In this document: piece by piece, positions 1-6,127 of the stretch
Layout of the letters: every line of letters begins with the position of its first letter
How positions within the stretch are numbered: position 1 is the first letter of the stretch
Assembly (NCBI GenBank): GCA_027011025.1
Contig: JALVAU010000249.1
Coordinates: 1-7,931, forward strand
From: Campylobacteraceae bacterium
GTDB taxonomy: Bacteria > Campylobacterota > Campylobacteria > Campylobacterales > Sulfurospirillaceae
Length of the DNA stretch: 7,931 bases
Direction: 5' to 3'
Notes under the pieces: model-generated
Database searches by the model: none
Told to the model about the DNA's origin: nothing
The model's input: the letters and a program-made list of their open reading frames with translations, nothing else
Made by a program: the position numbers and the translations under genes

Positions 1-822
1 ATCTTTTTGTGTAGTTAGTATAGAAGATGCATTGTGTAGTTGCAGTAAATACTCTAATTCATCTTTTGTAAATATATGGTGATCTTCAAAGTATATCTTT
101 TTTATTAAATTTTTTGGTAGATAATCATCTAGTCTTTGTGGTTTTGATATACCTGTGACAAGTATCATCTTGTCGGTAGGATTTTTTATATCGACAACTC
201 TTTGAAAATCAACCCCCTCTTGCACGAGTAAATCAGCAAAATTATATAGGTATTTTGGTTCTCTATATGCTCCACTGGGCAGACAAAAAGGGAGAGTTGG
301 TGATAGTTTTGGTTTTATAAGAATATCTAGTTTTTTTATGTGTGATTTGCTAAAAGCATCATCTAAAAAGATGATTTTGCATTTGAGTGATTTTGCATAT
401 TTTATAGCTTTTATCCTGTCTTCACTGACTATAACTGTTGCTTTTGGTAGAGATTTGGCATACAACATCGCTTCATCTCCACTTTGAGCAACATTGCACA
501 AAATTTCACTCTCTTTTGATACGACTATCAATCCACTGCTTTCTCGATTGTATCCTCTTAGAATTATCGCACAATTTTCTCTCTGTCTTGCTAATTCTAT
601 GACCAGAGGTGTTTTACCGCTTCCTCCTATCGTAAGGTTTCCTACGCTTATGATTGGAATATTAAAATTTATCTTTTTGCAAAAGAGTCTTTTAGAGATA
701 ACAATTAAGCAGTATATGCCAGAAAGAGGAAGAAGTAAAAAGGAGAGTAAAAATTGTAAAAGAGTTTTTGGATAGAAGAGATACTCCTCTATCCAAAAAA
801 CAACTTTGGCTTTATCAAACAC
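1..822 (-). CDS. lpxK: Tetraacyldisaccharide 4'-kinase LpxK, 3' end cut by window edge
   Basis: LpxK phosphorylates the 4' position of the lipid A disaccharide at the inner face of the cytoplasmic membrane, using ATP. I translated the open minus-strand frame; 274 codons are present. An aromatic, hydrophobic N-terminus (WIEEYLFYP near residue 10, then a membrane-anchoring stretch at about 21-43) precedes a Walker A loop (GNLTIGGSGKTP, 61-72), RGY (89-91), SGDE (114-117), the LDDAF acidic motif (153-157; LDDGFQ in many homologues), LPSGAYREP (181-189), FEDHHIFT (245-252) and LTTQKD (269-274), matching the family's TEKD motif. The family is usually about 310 residues, so roughly 35 C-terminal residues lie beyond position 1. 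The GTG start overlaps the stop of the upstream aminotransferase gene by 8 nt and gives the expected N-terminal length; no clear Shine-Dalgarno is visible, so translational coupling is likely. Family call is firm; the start is inferred. Confidence 0.93.
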   Translation of the reverse strand, partial: MFDKAKVVFWIEEYLFYPKTLLQFLLSFLLLPLSGIYCLIVISKRLFCKKINFNIPIISVGNLTIGGSGKTPLVIELARQRENCAIILRGYNRESSGLIVVSKESEILCNVAQSGDEAMLYAKSLPKATVIVSEDRIKAIKYAKSLKCKIIFLDDAFSKSHIKKLDILIKPKLSPTLPFCLPSGAYREPKYLYNFADLLVQEGVDFQRVVDIKNPTDKMILVTGISKPQRLDDYLPKNLIKKIYFEDHHIFTKDELEYLLQLHNASSILTTQKD

Positions 823-1960
823 GAGTTTTTGAGATTTTTCTTATCTGTTCACATATGTAGTAAACATCTTTATCGCTAAGGCTTGGATATATAGGTAAAG
901 AGAGGATTTTCTGATAGTTTTTAAGAGCATTAGGAAAATCATTTACTCTCATATTGTATTTTTTTCTATAATATGTCAGTAGATGTATAGGTATATAGTG
1001 CAGAGCTGTATTTATGCCTTTTTCTTTTAGCTCTCTTGCGAAGCTATCTCTGTTCTTATCTACTTTTATTATGTATTGGCTGAAAATATGTTCTCTTTTT
1101 TCTATGGGAGTGCTGACATGGTCACACTCTTTTAGCTCTTCATCATAAATTTTTGCTATCTGTTGTCTTCTTCTTATGAAAAAATCATTTTTCTCTAACT
1201 GTCCTAGGGCATAAGCGGCATTTAGTTCGTTCATATCGTATTTTAAGCCTATATCTATGACATCATAAACATATCCAAGGTTTCCATAAGCATCCCAACC
1301 ATCATTTATAATGGCATGATTTCTTAAAAGCACAGCTCTATCTCTTAGGTTTTCACTATTTGTAGTTAGTATTCCACCGCTTGCAACAGCATGCTTCATT
1401 TGAGGAGAGAATCTAAAAGTAGTTATATCAGCTTTTAATCCACCAATCCTAGCTCCATTAAAAGTAGCGCCTAGTGCTTCTGAAGCATCTTCAACTATCT
1501 TTATATTATACAATTTTGCTATTTTATAAAATTTATCCAATTGTGTTGGCTGACCTGCTATATGATTTATAAAAACACCTTTTAGTTTTTTACTTTTATT
1601 TTGTTCTAATAATTTCTCTAACACATCCAAATCAATATTAAAATCATCCTCGTCAATATCTATAAAAATAGGCTCTGCATCAAAGTGTCTGATAACCTCT
1701 GCAACCGAAGGAAAAGAGTTGACAGAGCAGATGATTTTATCCCCTCTTTTTAGATCAAGTGCACACATGGCAAGATGCATAGCGGAAGTTCCATTGTTGG
1801 TTGAGATGGCATATTTGCTTCCTATATATGTGCTAAAATCTTGTTCTAATTTCTCAACTTTATTGGCTTTTTTTAACTCTAGTACCTCGTTTACATACTC
1901 TTTTTCCCTTTTGTCTAGATAGGGTTTGTAAAATGGTATCTCTTTTTTGCTTGCGTTCAT
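815..1960 (-). CDS. DegT/DnrJ/EryC1/StrS-family PLP-dependent sugar aminotransferase
   Basis: Fold-type I PLP enzyme of 381 residues, the usual size for nucleotide-sugar aminotransferases, which typically convert a keto-sugar nucleotide to an amino sugar with glutamate as donor. Visible landmarks are IPFYKPYLD at the N-terminus, NNGTSAMHLA (about 55-64, phosphate and cofactor site), VEDASEALGA (156-165, with the Asp that pairs with the pyridine nitrogen) and FRFSPQMKH (182-190), whose K189 is the predicted Schiff-base lysine. The usual SFHPVK..TTGEGG form of that segment is replaced by a divergent SPQMKHAVASGG, so it is probably not a standard PseC or ArnB orthologue. The ATG start has AAAGGA just upstream, lies 12 nt after nadE, and the 3' end overlaps the lpxK start. 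Placement beside lpxK makes a lipid A role (for example a GnnB-like 3-amination of UDP-GlcNAc) possible, but surface polysaccharide or flagellin glycan synthesis is equally open. The exact substrate cannot be read from the sequence. Confidence 0.9.
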   Translation of the reverse strand: MNASKKEIPFYKPYLDKREKEYVNEVLELKKANKVEKLEQDFSTYIGSKYAISTNNGTSAMHLAMCALDLKRGDKIICSVNSFPSVAEVIRHFDAEPIFIDIDEDDFNIDLDVLEKLLEQNKSKKLKGVFINHIAGQPTQLDKFYKIAKLYNIKIVEDASEALGATFNGARIGGLKADITTFRFSPQMKHAVASGGILTTNSENLRDRAVLLRNHAIINDGWDAYGNLGYVYDVIDIGLKYDMNELNAAYALGQLEKNDFFIRRRQQIAKIYDEELKECDHVSTPIEKREHIFSQYIIKVDKNRDSFARELKEKGINTALHYIPIHLLTYYRKKYNMRVNDFPNALKNYQKILSLPIYPSLSDKDVYYICEQIRKISKTRV

Positions 1961-1972
1961 TTGTGTCCTTTT

Positions 1973-2776
1973 TTATAACTTTATATCTCTAGCATATAAA
2001 AAGTCATGGTTTATCGTTCGATGACCTATCTTTGCTATTAGTGGCGGTTTTCTTTTAAATTGATTTTTGTATATTCTGTTTTTTATAAGTTTAATAATTT
2101 TTAGACTAAATCCCTCTTCTAGCATCTCTTGTTCATTCATGCGATTATCTACAAATGCTTCTAGAGCTTTATCTATATCTGCATAAGAAAATCCCAAATC
2201 CTGCTCATCACTTTGACCTTCCCATAAATCAGCCGAAGGAGGTTTGTCTATGATCTGTTTTGGTATCTCTAAATATCTAGCAAATTCAAAAATTTGTGAT
2301 TTATATAGATCCCCTATGGGATTTAGAGCACTTGCCAAATCTCCAAAAAGTGTACCATAGCCCAAAAGAAGTTCACTTTTATTGCTAGTTCCTAAAACAA
2401 GTGCATTTTCTCTTGCTGAAATATCATATAAAACTGACATTCTGGCTCTAGCACTGAAATTGCCAATTCTTAGCTTGCTTATATTTTTGTCTTTAAAGTA
2501 TGATTCTAAGATAGGAGCGATTGATATAGTTTCATAGTTTATATCAAATTTACTACACAAAGCAAGTGCATCATCCAAGCTATTTTGACTAGAGTAAGCT
2601 GAGGGCATCATGATGCCTAGCATATTGTCCTTAAAGGCTTTTTTTGCAAGCACAGCGACGACAGCAGAATCAATTCCACCGCTTATACCTAATACAACAT
2701 TTTTTAAGCCGGTTTTATACACTTCGTCTCTCAAAAAATTGATAAGATATGATTCTATCAGTCTGTATTTTTGCAA
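1973..2776 (-). CDS. nadE: NAD synthetase NadE (ammonia-dependent type)
   Basis: Catalyses the last step of NAD synthesis: amidation of nicotinic acid adenine dinucleotide through an adenylated intermediate, in the cytoplasm. The 267 residues form a single synthetase domain with no N-terminal nitrilase/glutaminase domain, so ammonia is the likely nitrogen donor. The PP-loop SGGIDS is at 32-37, followed by NFSARARMSVLYD (106-118), GTSNKSE (129-135) and GYGTLFGD (139-146), all typical of NadE. The C-terminus KRKPP...HRTINHDF is also family-like. The start is TTG: AAGGAG lies about 7 nt upstream, and no in-frame ATG lies between this Shine-Dalgarno and the first conserved residues. It is first in an operon with the aminotransferase and lpxK, and divergent from the hydrolase gene, with the 270-bp inverted-repeat element in the shared spacer. 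Confidence 0.95.
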   Translation of the reverse strand: MQKYRLIESYLINFLRDEVYKTGLKNVVLGISGGIDSAVVAVLAKKAFKDNMLGIMMPSAYSSQNSLDDALALCSKFDINYETISIAPILESYFKDKNISKLRIGNFSARARMSVLYDISARENALVLGTSNKSELLLGYGTLFGDLASALNPIGDLYKSQIFEFARYLEIPKQIIDKPPSADLWEGQSDEQDLGFSYADIDKALEAFVDNRMNEQEMLEEGFSLKIIKLIKNRIYKNQFKRKPPLIAKIGHRTINHDFLYARDIKL

Positions 2777-2807
2777 AAAATACTCCTTTATACATAAGGC
2801 TGTTAAA

Positions 2808-2813
2808 ATTATA
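2808..2813 (-). promoter_or_regulatory. Predicted -10 box for the nadE-aminotransferase-lpxK operon
   Basis: On the minus strand this reads TATAAT exactly, followed downstream by the AAGGAG and TTG start of nadE about 30 nt away. No good -35 hexamer is seen, but the upstream DNA has A/T tracts, as is usual for sigma-70 promoters of Campylobacterota. Transcription would start near 2801. It lies about 45 bp outside the inverted-repeat element, so the insertion leaves the core promoter intact. Confidence 0.6.
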
Positions 2814-2857
2814 CTAAAGAAAGCATTAATTAATTCTTTTAAATATAATTAAAGTTT

Positions 2858-2892
2858 TTATTACTCCACCACATGAATAGGTAAACTTTTAA
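2858..2892 (+). repeat. Left 35-bp terminal inverted repeat (arm A)
   Basis: Perfect reverse complement of 3093-3127. The next base inward (A2893 against G3092) and outward (T2857 against G3128) both fail to pair, so the boundaries are sharp. Confidence 0.9.
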
Positions 2893-2989
2893 AAGCTCCT
2901 AGAGGCGTAAAATTTAGTATCAAAAAATTGCAGGACTAACTAGTTAATTCAAAAGTTTTTGGTGCTAAAGTTTATGCCTCTAGGAGCTT
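2893..2989. repeat. Inner inverted repeat pair B/B' (arms 2893-2911 and 2971-2989)
   Basis: The 19-nt arms AAGCTCCTAGAGGCGTAAA and TTTATGCCTCTAGGAGCTT pair at 18 positions, with one G-T opposition at 2907/2975 that would be a G-U wobble in plus-strand RNA. The GGAGC of the right arm (2983-2987) can instead pair with GCTCC at 3011-3015, enclosing a CCC-UUCG-GG hairpin core, so two exclusive folds exist. Confidence 0.8.
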
Positions 2990-3052
2990 CCCTTCGGGTG
3001 ATTTGCTTTTGCTCCATATTTTTGTTAAAATCATTTGAATTAACGAGTTAGT
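2935..3052. repeat. Inner inverted repeat pair C/C' (arms 2935-2953 and 3034-3052)
   Basis: The 19-nt arms ACTAACTAGTTAATTCAAA and TTTGAATTAACGAGTTAGT pair at 18 of 19 positions. The left arm also contains a self-complementary decamer TAACTAGTTA (2937-2946). The pair crosses B/B': the order along the DNA is A B C B' C' A', so B/B' and C/C' stems would form a pseudoknot topology if both were made. Confidence 0.8.
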
Positions 3053-3092
3053 ACTTCATGATTTTGCCTCAATATGAAACAAAATCAAATCG

Positions 3093-3127
3093 TTAAAAGT
3101 TTACCTATTCATGTGGTGGAGTAATAA
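3093..3127 (-). repeat. Right 35-bp terminal inverted repeat (arm A')
   Basis: Exact reverse complement of 2858-2892. It ends about 15 bp before the extended -10 element of the hydrolase gene, so it occupies the place where a -35 element or activator site would lie. Confidence 0.9.
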
Positions 3128-3141
3128 GGTTTAAATAATTT

Positions 3142-3150
3142 TGTTATACT
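3142..3150 (+). promoter_or_regulatory. Predicted extended -10 box for the hydrolase gene
   Basis: TG-T-TATACT is an extended -10 element 34 bp before the ATG at 3184, which would place the transcript start near 3157. There is no obvious -35; the region upstream is the end of the inverted-repeat element. Confidence 0.5.
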
Positions 3151-3183
3151 ATTATCACATCTAAAAATATTAAGAGAGACAAA

Positions 3184-3783
3184 ATGGATATCAAACAAAA
3201 AGCATGTGGTATGTATATGACTAATTGTTACATAGCAAAAGTTGATGATAAAGAGTTTATCATTGATCCTGGAGTTGATGCAGCTTCTTGGGTAAAGGAT
3301 AATGTAAAAAATCCTATAGCCATACTGAATACACATGGGCATTTTGACCATATTTGGAGTAACCAAGAGTTAAAAGAGTATTTTAATATACCTATATATA
3401 CTCCCAAAGATGATGTTTTTATGCTCACTTCTGATCCGTTTTCGCAAGGAACACCACCAAGCAGTGCAGATTTTGAGATAGTTGGAGATGAGGATATGGA
3501 GGTAGGCGGTATAAATATCAAATATCTCTTTTTCCCCGGACATACTCCCGGGTGTAGCGCTATTTTGATAGAAGATTCTTTTTTTAGTGGAGATTTTATA
3601 TTTAAAAATTCAATAGGAAGAGTCGATTTTCCATATAGTAATCCAGATGAAATGAAAAAAAGTATAAAAAAATTTTTAAAAATTAAAGAAAATTATAGAG
3701 TATTTCCCGGGCATGGAGAGAGCACTACTGTTTTTGATGAGCAAAGAACTTTACCGGCATGGCTGGATTATATAGGTGTCTAA
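3184..3783 (+). CDS. Metallo-beta-lactamase-fold hydrolase (glyoxalase II-like)
   Basis: Cytoplasmic zinc hydrolase of 199 residues with no signal peptide, the size of the short glyoxalase II-like (YcbL-type) group rather than full glyoxalase II (about 250 residues with an extra C-terminal domain). The metal ligands are all visible: H51-x-H53-x-D55-H56 in THGHFDH, H120 in FPGHTPG, D137 in FFSGDFIF and H177 in VFPGHGEST. IGRVDFPYS (144-152) is typical of this branch. The likely reaction is hydrolysis of a small thioester such as S-lactoylglutathione or a related substrate; which one cannot be told. The start is ATG with AAGAGAG upstream. It is divergent from nadE, an order I recall for Cj0809c-Cj0810 in C. 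jejuni, and convergent with the hotdog gene, separated from it by a strong stem. Confidence 0.92.
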   Translation: MDIKQKACGMYMTNCYIAKVDDKEFIIDPGVDAASWVKDNVKNPIAILNTHGHFDHIWSNQELKEYFNIPIYTPKDDVFMLTSDPFSQGTPPSSADFEIVGDEDMEVGGINIKYLFFPGHTPGCSAILIEDSFFSGDFIFKNSIGRVDFPYSNPDEMKKSIKKFLKIKENYRVFPGHGESTTVFDEQRTLPAWLDYIGV

Positions 3784-3821
3784 CCTCAAGTAGCACCAAT
3801 TAACTGGTGCTACTTGAGGTT
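3782..3821. terminator. Perfect 17-bp stem-loop between convergent genes, likely bidirectional terminator
   Basis: Arms 3782-3798 and 3805-3821 (AACCTCAAGTAGCACCA and its exact complement) enclose a 6-nt loop ATTAAC. The left arm begins inside the TAA stop of the hydrolase gene and the right arm ends 4 nt before the stop of the hotdog gene. There is no U-tract on either side beyond the terminal A-T pairs, so it is not a textbook intrinsic terminator; it may act with other factors or protect 3' ends. Confidence 0.7.
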
Positions 3822-3825
3822 GAGA

Positions 3826-4380
3826 TTATCTGGCATGGTAGTCTTTAGTTATATCTTTTAATTTCATTTTTAAGATGTGATTTTCCAACAAAACAGCTTG
3901 AAAAATACCTTCAAAAATCTTAATTTCATTGATTTCCCCTATGACTTTTACTTCTCTTTTTCTGGAGTCTTCAAATTTAGCTTTTGCATCAAATTCTATC
4001 AAATCGCCATTTTTTGCCGGCGCTAAAAATTTTATTTTAGATGATATTATTACAAGATTTTCCTCATTTATGGCAGCTATCGCTGCATATTCGGCAGCTC
4101 CTGAAATAAACCCGCCATGTATTAATCCTAAAGTATCTACTGCCATTTCATCAGTAGTTTGTAGATGTGTTTTGGAGTGATTTTTTTCTAGAGAAACTAT
4201 ATTTCCACATAGACTCTTTTTTATTTTCTTGTGGGTATTAAGTGCTTCAGCTTTTTCAGCATAATTATAATCCTCCATAATGTCTTCACTGCTATCTCTA
4301 AAAACATCATCAAAATTTTCTTCAACTGATGATATTTTATCTATCTCATCTTGAGCTAACTCTTTAGCATCTTTTGCCAT
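3826..4380 (-). CDS. Hotdog-fold protein of the Cj0977/HP0420 type (PaaI-like thioesterase superfamily)
   Basis: 184 residues. An acidic, charged N-terminal part (about 1-55) precedes a single hotdog domain (about 60-165), with the helix signature GLIHGGFISGAAEYAA at 85-100 resembling the HGG motif of PaaI-type acyl-CoA thioesterases. Later strands include KFLAPAKNGD (117-126) and KREVKVIGEI (141-150). Placement directly after cmoB matches, from memory, Cj0976-Cj0977 in C. jejuni and HP0419-HP0420 in Helicobacter pylori. Cj0977 is a structurally solved hotdog protein expressed under sigma-28 and needed for host-cell invasion. A FliA-like promoter directly upstream here supports the same regulation. 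Substrate and enzymatic activity are unknown; it may bind acyl ligands without hydrolysing them. The ATG has AAGGA 6 nt upstream. No signal peptide. Confidence 0.85.
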   Translation of the reverse strand: MAKDAKELAQDEIDKISSVEENFDDVFRDSSEDIMEDYNYAEKAEALNTHKKIKKSLCGNIVSLEKNHSKTHLQTTDEMAVDTLGLIHGGFISGAAEYAAIAAINEENLVIISSKIKFLAPAKNGDLIEFDAKAKFEDSRKREVKVIGEINEIKIFEGIFQAVLLENHILKMKLKDITKDYHAR

Positions 4381-4410
4381 TTTATATCCTTGGAGGTTTT
4401 GTTGGTAACA

Positions 4411-4437
4411 ATATCGGTATTTTATCTGCCTAGTTTA
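4411..4437 (-). promoter_or_regulatory. Predicted sigma-28 (FliA) promoter of the hotdog gene
   Basis: The minus strand reads TAAACTAG (4437-4430), 11 nt spacer, ACCGATAT (4418-4411). The enterobacterial FliA consensus is TAAAGTTT-N11-GCCGATAA, so the -35 core TAAA, the CCGATA core and the spacing all agree. Transcription would start near 4404, leaving a leader of about 24 nt with AAGGA before the ATG. The -35 element lies inside the final codons of cmoB. Confidence 0.7.
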
Positions 4438-5321
4438 ACATACACTCTTTTGGGGGCAGGGTATCCCTCTATCGTTTGTGTGCTGTCGTCTGGATTTAAA
4501 AAATTTTCCAAACTCTCTCCTTCTATCCACTCTGTTTTTCTCTGTTCGTTTGTATCTGTCTTTTTTATCTCCAAAATTTCAAAATCCTTGAATTTTGCCC
4601 TTTTGCACCAGTTTTTTAAGGCACTAATTGTTGGAATAAAATATACATTTGGTATTTTGGAGTATCTATCTTCGGGGGTGAGCACATAAGGTTCGTTTCC
4701 ATCGATCATGAAGGTATCTAAAATCACATACCCACCAGCATTTAGTCCATTTTTCAAGGCTTTTAGTGCACTTATAGGATCACTTCTATGATATAAAACA
4801 CCTAGACAAAAGATAACATCAAATTTATTTTCATAAAACGGCAAGTGCTCTATGCCTAAAAGTTCAAACTCTATAGAGGTTTTTAAAAAGTGATTTATAA
4901 AATCAAATTGAGTTTTATAGTGGATAGATGGGTCAAATCCAACAAGTTTTTTAGGTTTTTGCTCTAGCATCCTAAAAAGATAATAGCCGTTATTGCAGCC
5001 TATATCTGCCACACACTTATCTTTTAGGTTAAAATAGGGCTCTAAAAGATTGTATTTTATATAGCTTTTCCATTCACTATCTATGAATGTTCCAAATAGA
5101 TCAAAAGGTCCCTTTCTCCAAGGTCTTAACTCCCATGCCAATCTATCTATGCGCTCTTTTTGTTCTTTTTTTATCTCTTTTGTCTCTATCTTTATGCTAT
5201 TTTGCACAAGATACTCTATATCTTTTAAGTCAGGGAGTTGTTTTAAAGATTCTCTAAGGGTTTTTATATTTTTCCACTCTTGCCACTTGAGTCTCTCTAC
5301 CCTTATCTTTTTTAAATCCAT
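4422..5321 (-). CDS. cmoB: tRNA U34 carboxymethyltransferase CmoB
   Basis: CmoB transfers a carboxymethyl group from carboxy-S-adenosylmethionine to 5-hydroxyuridine at wobble position 34 of certain tRNAs, giving cmo5U. The product is about 299 residues, close to the shorter epsilonproteobacterial form (about 320 in E. coli). Residue numbers below count from the TTG discussed here. A helical N-terminal domain leads to [15 protein letters not shown] (65-79), the characteristic CmoB segment with the lysine thought to hold the carboxylate of the cofactor. The methyltransferase domain has [12 protein letters not shown] (106-117, glycine-rich motif I), VGFDPS (129-134), [13 protein letters not shown] (169-181) and a C-terminal GYPAPKR (288-294). 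I prefer the ATG at 5321, 2 nt after the lipoprotein stop; a TTG at 5327 overlapping that stop is the alternative. Neither has a clear Shine-Dalgarno, suggesting coupling to the upstream gene. Confidence 0.93.
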   Translation of the reverse strand: MDLKKIRVERLKWQEWKNIKTLRESLKQLPDLKDIEYLVQNSIKIETKEIKKEQKERIDRLAWELRPWRKGPFDLFGTFIDSEWKSYIKYNLLEPYFNLKDKCVADIGCNNGYYLFRMLEQKPKKLVGFDPSIHYKTQFDFINHFLKTSIEFELLGIEHLPFYENKFDVIFCLGVLYHRSDPISALKALKNGLNAGGYVILDTFMIDGNEPYVLTPEDRYSKIPNVYFIPTISALKNWCKRAKFKDFEILEIKKTDTNEQRKTEWIEGESLENFLNPDDSTQTIEGYPAPKRVYVKLGR

Positions 5322-5323
5322 CT

Positions 5324-5509
5324 TCAAAAAATATCTTTTTTTACATCTTTGAAGTCAATCAGATTTTTATCGCAATCTTGATGATAAATCCCCATAGAGT
5401 CATAGTATTCACGGCAATCATTATAGTATTTATTGGATATCCCTCTGTCGTTAACATATAAACAACCGCTTAAGATGAGGGGTAATATAAAAATTAATAG
5501 TATTTTCAT
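5324..5509 (-). CDS. Small predicted lipoprotein (Cj0978c-like position)
   Basis: A 61-residue product from the chosen ATG: a hydrophobic signal segment ([13 protein letters not shown]) runs into LSGC, a canonical lipobox with Cys16 as the lipidated residue. The mature part, about 45 residues, is polar and tyrosine-rich with two further cysteines (in NDCREYYD and HQDCDK) and no recognised domain. An ATG at 5530 would add seven residues before the signal and is less likely, since it would put charged and polar residues ahead of a complete signal peptide. Neither start has a good Shine-Dalgarno. It lies directly upstream of cmoB. From memory, C. jejuni also has a small lipoprotein gene (Cj0978c) near cmoB and Cj0977, though whether these are orthologues is unproven. 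Function unknown. Confidence 0.65.
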   Translation of the reverse strand: MKILLIFILPLILSGCLYVNDRGISNKYYNDCREYYDSMGIYHQDCDKNLIDFKDVKKDIF

Positions 5510-5531
5510 AGGATTATGATAACATTTCATT

Positions 5532-5537
5532 TATGAT
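5532..5537 (+). promoter_or_regulatory. Predicted -10 box for lemA, with overlapping minus-strand -10 for the lipoprotein gene
   Basis: TATGAT here lies 21 nt before the lemA ATG and just upstream of AAAGGAG. The opposite strand reads TATCAT and could serve the divergent lipoprotein-cmoB genes. The octamer TTATGATA occurs twice, at 5514-5521 and 5531-5538, exactly 17 bp apart, so a second -10 or a regulator-binding pair is possible. Confidence 0.4.
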
Positions 5538-5558
5538 ACACTACTTAAAGGAGTTTTT

Positions 5559-6116
5559 ATGTCTATATCGCTGGTTGTCGTGATTATTTTGGTGATTATT
5601 TTGGTTTTGATGTACAACTCTCTGATTTATAAGAAGAATCAGGTTGAAAATATTTTTGGAAGTGTTGACACTGTACTTAAAAAAAGATACAACCTTATAC
5701 CAAATCTAGTCTCAAGCGTGCAGGAGTATATGAAACACGAGAAGTCTATCTTGGAAAATATAACACAACTACGCTCAAAAGCAAATAGAACAGATTTGAG
5801 TGATGAGCAAAAGATAGAGTTAGATGCAAAAGTAAGCTCAGCACTTCGCTCTATCATGATAGCCGTGGAGAACTATCCTAACTTGAAAGCGAATGAAAAT
5901 GTTATGCAACTCCAAAGAAGTCTAAACGAGATAGAGGAGCAGATAAGCGCAGCAAGAAGAGCCTACAACCAAGCAGTAACAGACTATAATAACGCAATAG
6001 AGATGTTTCCGACAAACCTCATGGCAAATGCTATGCACTATCACTCCAAAAAGGTATTTGAGATTCAAGATGACCAAAGAAAGAGTCCAAATGTAAAAGA
6101 GTTATTTGAGAAATAA
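5559..6116 (+). CDS. lemA: LemA family membrane protein
   Basis: 185 residues with the family's standard layout: one N-terminal membrane helix (about 3-20, very rich in Val, Ile and Leu), then a long helical bundle. Signature segments are YNSLIYKKNQVENIFGSVDTVLKKRYNLIPNL, split here as YNSLIYKKNQVENIF (19-33) and KKRYNLIPNLV (41-51), followed by VQEYMKHEKSIL (54-65) and, near the C-terminus, ARRAYNQAVTDYNNAIEMFP (131-150). The protein is probably inner-membrane anchored with the bundle on one side of the membrane; the cellular role of LemA proteins is poorly defined. AAAGGAG sits 5 nt upstream of the ATG. It is first in a plus-strand operon with the DUF3137 and EI24-like genes; LemA and DUF3137 partners are found together in many bacteria, though here 234 bp separate them. 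Confidence 0.93.
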   Translation: MSISLVVVIILVIILVLMYNSLIYKKNQVENIFGSVDTVLKKRYNLIPNLVSSVQEYMKHEKSILENITQLRSKANRTDLSDEQKIELDAKVSSALRSIMIAVENYPNLKANENVMQLQRSLNEIEEQISAARRAYNQAVTDYNNAIEMFPTNLMANAMHYHSKKVFEIQDDQRKSPNVKELFEK

Positions 6117-6127
6117 AATTTTACAAA

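Larger units (their letters stand above)
2858..3127. mobile_element. 270-bp element bounded by perfect 35-bp inverted repeats (MITE-like or structured element)
   Basis: Positions 2858-2892 and 3093-3127 are exact reverse complements over 35 bp, beginning TTATTACTCC and ending GGAGTAATAA; the match stops on both sides of each arm. The interior carries two more inverted-repeat pairs, a CCC-UUCG-GG hairpin core (2990-2998) and a short 8-bp stem (3059-3066 with 3080-3087), but no convincing reading frame. Size, long terminal repeats and lack of coding content fit a non-autonomous insertion element. Possible target duplications are TA (2859-2860 and 3125-3126, if the repeats begin TTACTCC) or GTTT (2854-2857 and 3129-3132, one base off the right end); neither is decisive. 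It sits between the -10 boxes of two divergent genes, disrupting neither. A structured RNA is the alternative. No transposase is present in the window. Confidence 0.6.

Noticed and set aside
494..775. Plus-strand frame of 93 codons
   Set aside because: It is antisense to lpxK, whose conserved motifs (Walker A, LDDAF, TTQKD) are clear on the minus strand.
2610..2852. Plus-strand frame of 80 codons reaching into the nadE upstream region
   Set aside because: It lies antisense to the PP-loop coding part of nadE and runs across the nadE promoter; no ribosome-binding site or domain supports it.
2858..3127. Integron attC site or CRISPR-like array
   Set aside because: The short core boxes expected of attC (GTTRRRY and its partner at the ends) are not present at the termini and there is no integrase or cassette; the repeats are inverted pairs, not regularly spaced direct repeats.
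3109..3366. Minus-strand frame starting in the right inverted repeat
   Set aside because: It is antisense to the start of the hydrolase gene and has no recognisable features, so it does not give the inverted-repeat element a coding function.
5322..5327. TTG start for cmoB overlapping the lipoprotein stop
   Set aside because: Possible, but an in-frame ATG lies only 6 nt downstream, and the two extra residues add nothing conserved; noted as an alternative in the cmoB entry.
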